A stretch of DNA of 10,721 nucleotides from Pseudomonadota bacterium (GTDB lineage Bacteria > Pseudomonadota > Alphaproteobacteria > Caulobacterales > Caulobacteraceae). The position numbers and the translations under genes are program-made. This document shows positions 9,398 through 10,721 of the stretch, in pieces. A model generated the notes under the pieces. The model was not told the DNA's origin. It saw only the letters and a program-made list of their open reading frames with translations, and did no database searches. The stretch is taken from the NCBI GenBank assembly GCA_023433655.1, contig JAEYUE010000096.1, positions 1-10,721 on the forward strand. Direction: 5' to 3'. Numbering within the stretch: position 1 is the first letter of the stretch; every line of letters begins with the position of its first letter.

Positions 9398-10501
9398 TCA
9401 CATCACCTCGATGTCGGCCTGCAGGGCCCCGGCCGCCTTGATGGCCTGAAGGATGCTGATCATGTCGCGCGGGCTGACGCCAAGGGCGTTAAGACCGTTG
9501 ACCAGGTCGGACAGTGAGGCCCCGCCGCCGACGATGCGCATCTGGCGGCCAAGGTCTTCCTCGACCGAAACGTCCGACTGCGGCACGACCGCCGTCTCGC
9601 CGCGGCTGAACGGCTCGGGCTGGACGACCAGCGGCGTCTCCTGGACGGAGACGGTGAGGTTGCCCTGGGCGATGGCCACGGTGGACACCCGCACGGCCTC
9701 GCCCATGACGATGACGCCGTTGACCTCGTCGATGATCACCTTGGCGGGGGCGTCGACATGGACCGGCAGGTTCTCGACCTGGCTGATGAAGCCGGCCATG
9801 CCCATCTGGCCGGGTGACCGCAGGGCGATGACCGTTCCGTTCTCGGCCAGGGCCGCGCCCGGATAGACCTGGTTGATGGCGGCGGCGACGCGCTGGGCCG
9901 TGGTGAAGTCCGGATTGCGCAGGGTCAGCCGCACCTCGTTCAGATTGGCCATCTGGAAGCCGGTCTCGCGCTCGACCGTGGCGCCCGAGGCGATGCGGCC
10001 CGCTGTCGGCACCCCCCGGGTGACGGACGACCCCGAGGCGCCCGAGGCCGAGACGGCGCCGGTCTGGATGGAGCCCTGCGCCACCGCATAGACCTCGCCG
10101 TCCGCCCCCTGCAGGCTGGTCACCAGCAGGGTCCCGCCGAGCAGGCTCTTGGCGTCGCACATGGACGAGACGCTGACGTCGATCCGCGAGCCCGGCGTGG
10201 CGAACGGCGGCAGCTCGGCGGTGACCATGATCGCCGCCATGTTCTTGGAATTGGCGTTCGAGCCGCGGATGTTGACCCCCAGCCGCTCGGTCATGCCTTC
10301 CAGCGACTGGCGGGTGAAGGGGCAGTTGCGCAACGAGTCGCCGGTGCCGTTCAGCCCCACGACCAGGCCGTAGCCGACCAGCTGGTTGGTGCGCACCCCC
10401 TCGACGGCGGCGATGTCCTTGATCCGCGACTGGGCCGCGGCCGAGCCGGCGAATCCCGCCACGGCGGCGGCGGTCAGAAGGGAGGCGAGCAGTTTCTGCA
10501 T
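9398..10501 (-). CDS. flgI: FlgI, flagellar basal-body P-ring protein
   Basis: This 367-residue protein has the family's usual length. It forms the P ring around the flagellar rod in the peptidoglycan layer. The N-terminus is a Sec signal peptide: a basic start (MQK), a hydrophobic core (LLASLLTAAAVAGFAG) and a predicted cut after Ala23 in AAA-QS. The mature part opens with the FlgI hallmark RIKDIAAVEGVRTNQLVGYG and then VVGLNGTGDSL (47-57). Two cysteines (60 and 115) could form a disulphide in the periplasm. The frame stays open 60 codons further upstream, but the ATG at 10501 is right because it begins the signal peptide. A sigma-54 promoter sits just upstream (10553-10538). It leads the flgI-cheL-flbY operon, and its stop lies two bases before the cheL ATG. 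Confidence 0.97.
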   Translation of the reverse strand: MQKLLASLLTAAAVAGFAGSAAAQSRIKDIAAVEGVRTNQLVGYGLVVGLNGTGDSLRNCPFTRQSLEGMTERLGVNIRGSNANSKNMAAIMVTAELPPFATPGSRIDVSVSSMCDAKSLLGGTLLVTSLQGADGEVYAVAQGSIQTGAVSASGASGSSVTRGVPTAGRIASGATVERETGFQMANLNEVRLTLRNPDFTTAQRVAAAINQVYPGAALAENGTVIALRSPGQMGMAGFISQVENLPVHVDAPAKVIIDEVNGVIVMGEAVRVSTVAIAQGNLTVSVQETPLVVQPEPFSRGETAVVPQSDVSVEEDLGRQMRIVGGGASLSDLVNGLNALGVSPRDMISILQAIKAAGALQADIEVM

Positions 10502-10537
10502 CGGTACAGGGTCCGCAAACTGTTGTGCTGATCGGGA

Positions 10538-10553
10538 TGCCAGCCGCGTGCCA
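10538..10553 (-). promoter_or_regulatory. Sigma-54 promoter of the flgI operon
   Basis: The minus strand reads TGGCACG-CGGC-TGGCA, matching the sigma-54 consensus TGGCACG-N4-TTGCA at all but one fixed position. GG at -24 (10552-10551) and GC at -12 (10540-10539) are exactly ten bases apart. Transcription would start near 10527, about 26 bases before the flgI ATG. Caulobacter class III flagellar genes, including hook and ring genes, use such promoters with the activator FlbD. Confidence 0.85.
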
Positions 10554-10606
10554 GCCGGAATGTTGAAAGAATTCAGTGATTGCAGTGTGGACAGGCCGGA
10601 ATCGAG

Positions 10607-10621
10607 CGGCAGAATCTGCCG
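10607..10621. promoter_or_regulatory. 15-bp palindrome, candidate FlbD enhancer (ftr) site
   Basis: CGGCAG and CTGCCG are perfect reverse complements around AAT. The centre is about 87 bp upstream of the predicted sigma-54 start of flgI, the usual distance for the enhancer of a FlbD-activated promoter. It also lies about 70 bp upstream of the divergent fliX start, so one bound protein could influence both genes. The assignment to FlbD is inferred from context; I cannot score it against the measured motif. Confidence 0.55.
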
Positions 10622-10626
10622 GGGCG

Positions 10627-10634
10627 TTAACCAA
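10627..10634 (+). promoter_or_regulatory. Possible CtrA half-site upstream of fliX
   Basis: TTAACCAA resembles the CtrA half-site TTAACCAT and lies 50 bp upstream of the fliX ATG, next to the palindrome. The second half of the full TTAA-N7-TTAAC box is missing. CtrA controls early flagellar genes including fliX in Caulobacter, so the site is plausible, but a short half-site like this is weak evidence on its own. Confidence 0.3.
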
Positions 10635-10684
10635 ACAGTGACCGGCGGCCGCCGATGGTCGGGCAGGTTCTGGAGTCGCAATCC

Positions 10685-10721
10685 ATGAAGGTCACCGGCC
10701 CATCCGGATCATCGTCCGCTT
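10685..10721 (+). CDS. fliX: Probable FliX, flagellar assembly regulator, first 12 codons (cut by window edge)
   Basis: Only MKVTGPSGSSSA is visible, opening at an ATG with GGAG at 10672-10675, nine bases upstream. The frame is open to the window end. The identification rests on position: in Caulobacter crescentus fliX is transcribed divergently from flgI, and its product begins with a similar short MKV start followed by a Ser/Gly-rich stretch. FliX links completion of the early flagellar basal body to FlbD activity. That fits the shared regulatory region, where FlbD would act on the sigma-54 promoter of flgI. Twelve residues cannot prove homology, so the name is an inference from synteny. 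Confidence 0.65.
   Translation, partial: MKVTGPSGSSSA

Noticed and set aside
10502..10681. A 60-codon N-terminal extension of flgI
   Set aside because: The frame is open only by chance across the promoter region. The signal peptide begins at 10501 and the sigma-54 start near 10527 lies downstream of the extension.

Overview
The window is GC-rich, densely coded bacterial DNA, most likely from an alphaproteobacterium of the order Caulobacterales (Brevundimonas- or Caulobacter-like). Three things point there. The right end holds flgI, a cheL-type rod-binding gene and a flbY-like gene, with the first codons of a probable fliX diverging from them, which is the Caulobacter flagellar arrangement as I remember it. 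A direct-repeat GTTC-N7-GTTC LexA box, the alphaproteobacterial form, lies upstream of uvrA. The flagellar promoter has sigma-54 architecture.

Layout from left to right. Bases 1-278 (minus) are the N-terminal part of trmFO, cut by the window edge. It diverges from a three-gene plus-strand cluster (385-3271): two tandem paralogous six-helix membrane proteins of unknown function, then a CPBP-family intramembrane protease. That cluster converges, with a 9-bp gap, on uvrA (3281-6187, minus), the nucleotide excision repair damage sensor. The 143 bp upstream of uvrA hold an exact LexA box and a 9-bp-stem hairpin that follows a group III truncated haemoglobin gene (6331-6834, minus).

An intergenic stretch of about 215 bp separates the haemoglobin from a divergent ABC-F ATPase gene (7050-8675, plus). 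A possible 45-codon membrane-peptide ORF with a good ribosome binding site overlaps the ABC-F start. The ABC-F gene overlaps the minus-strand flagellar operon tail to tail by 17 bp. That operon reads flgI, cheL, flbY from right to left, with tight translational coupling. Between flgI and the divergent fliX (10502-10684) lie a near-consensus sigma-54 promoter for flgI, a perfect 15-bp palindrome at enhancer distance that fits a FlbD ftr site, and a possible CtrA half-site.

Most of the window is housekeeping (tRNA modification, DNA repair, flagellum). I found no prophage, insertion sequence, CRISPR array or tRNA. The least understood parts are the paired membrane proteins with their CPBP neighbour and the small ORF overlapping the ABC-F start.
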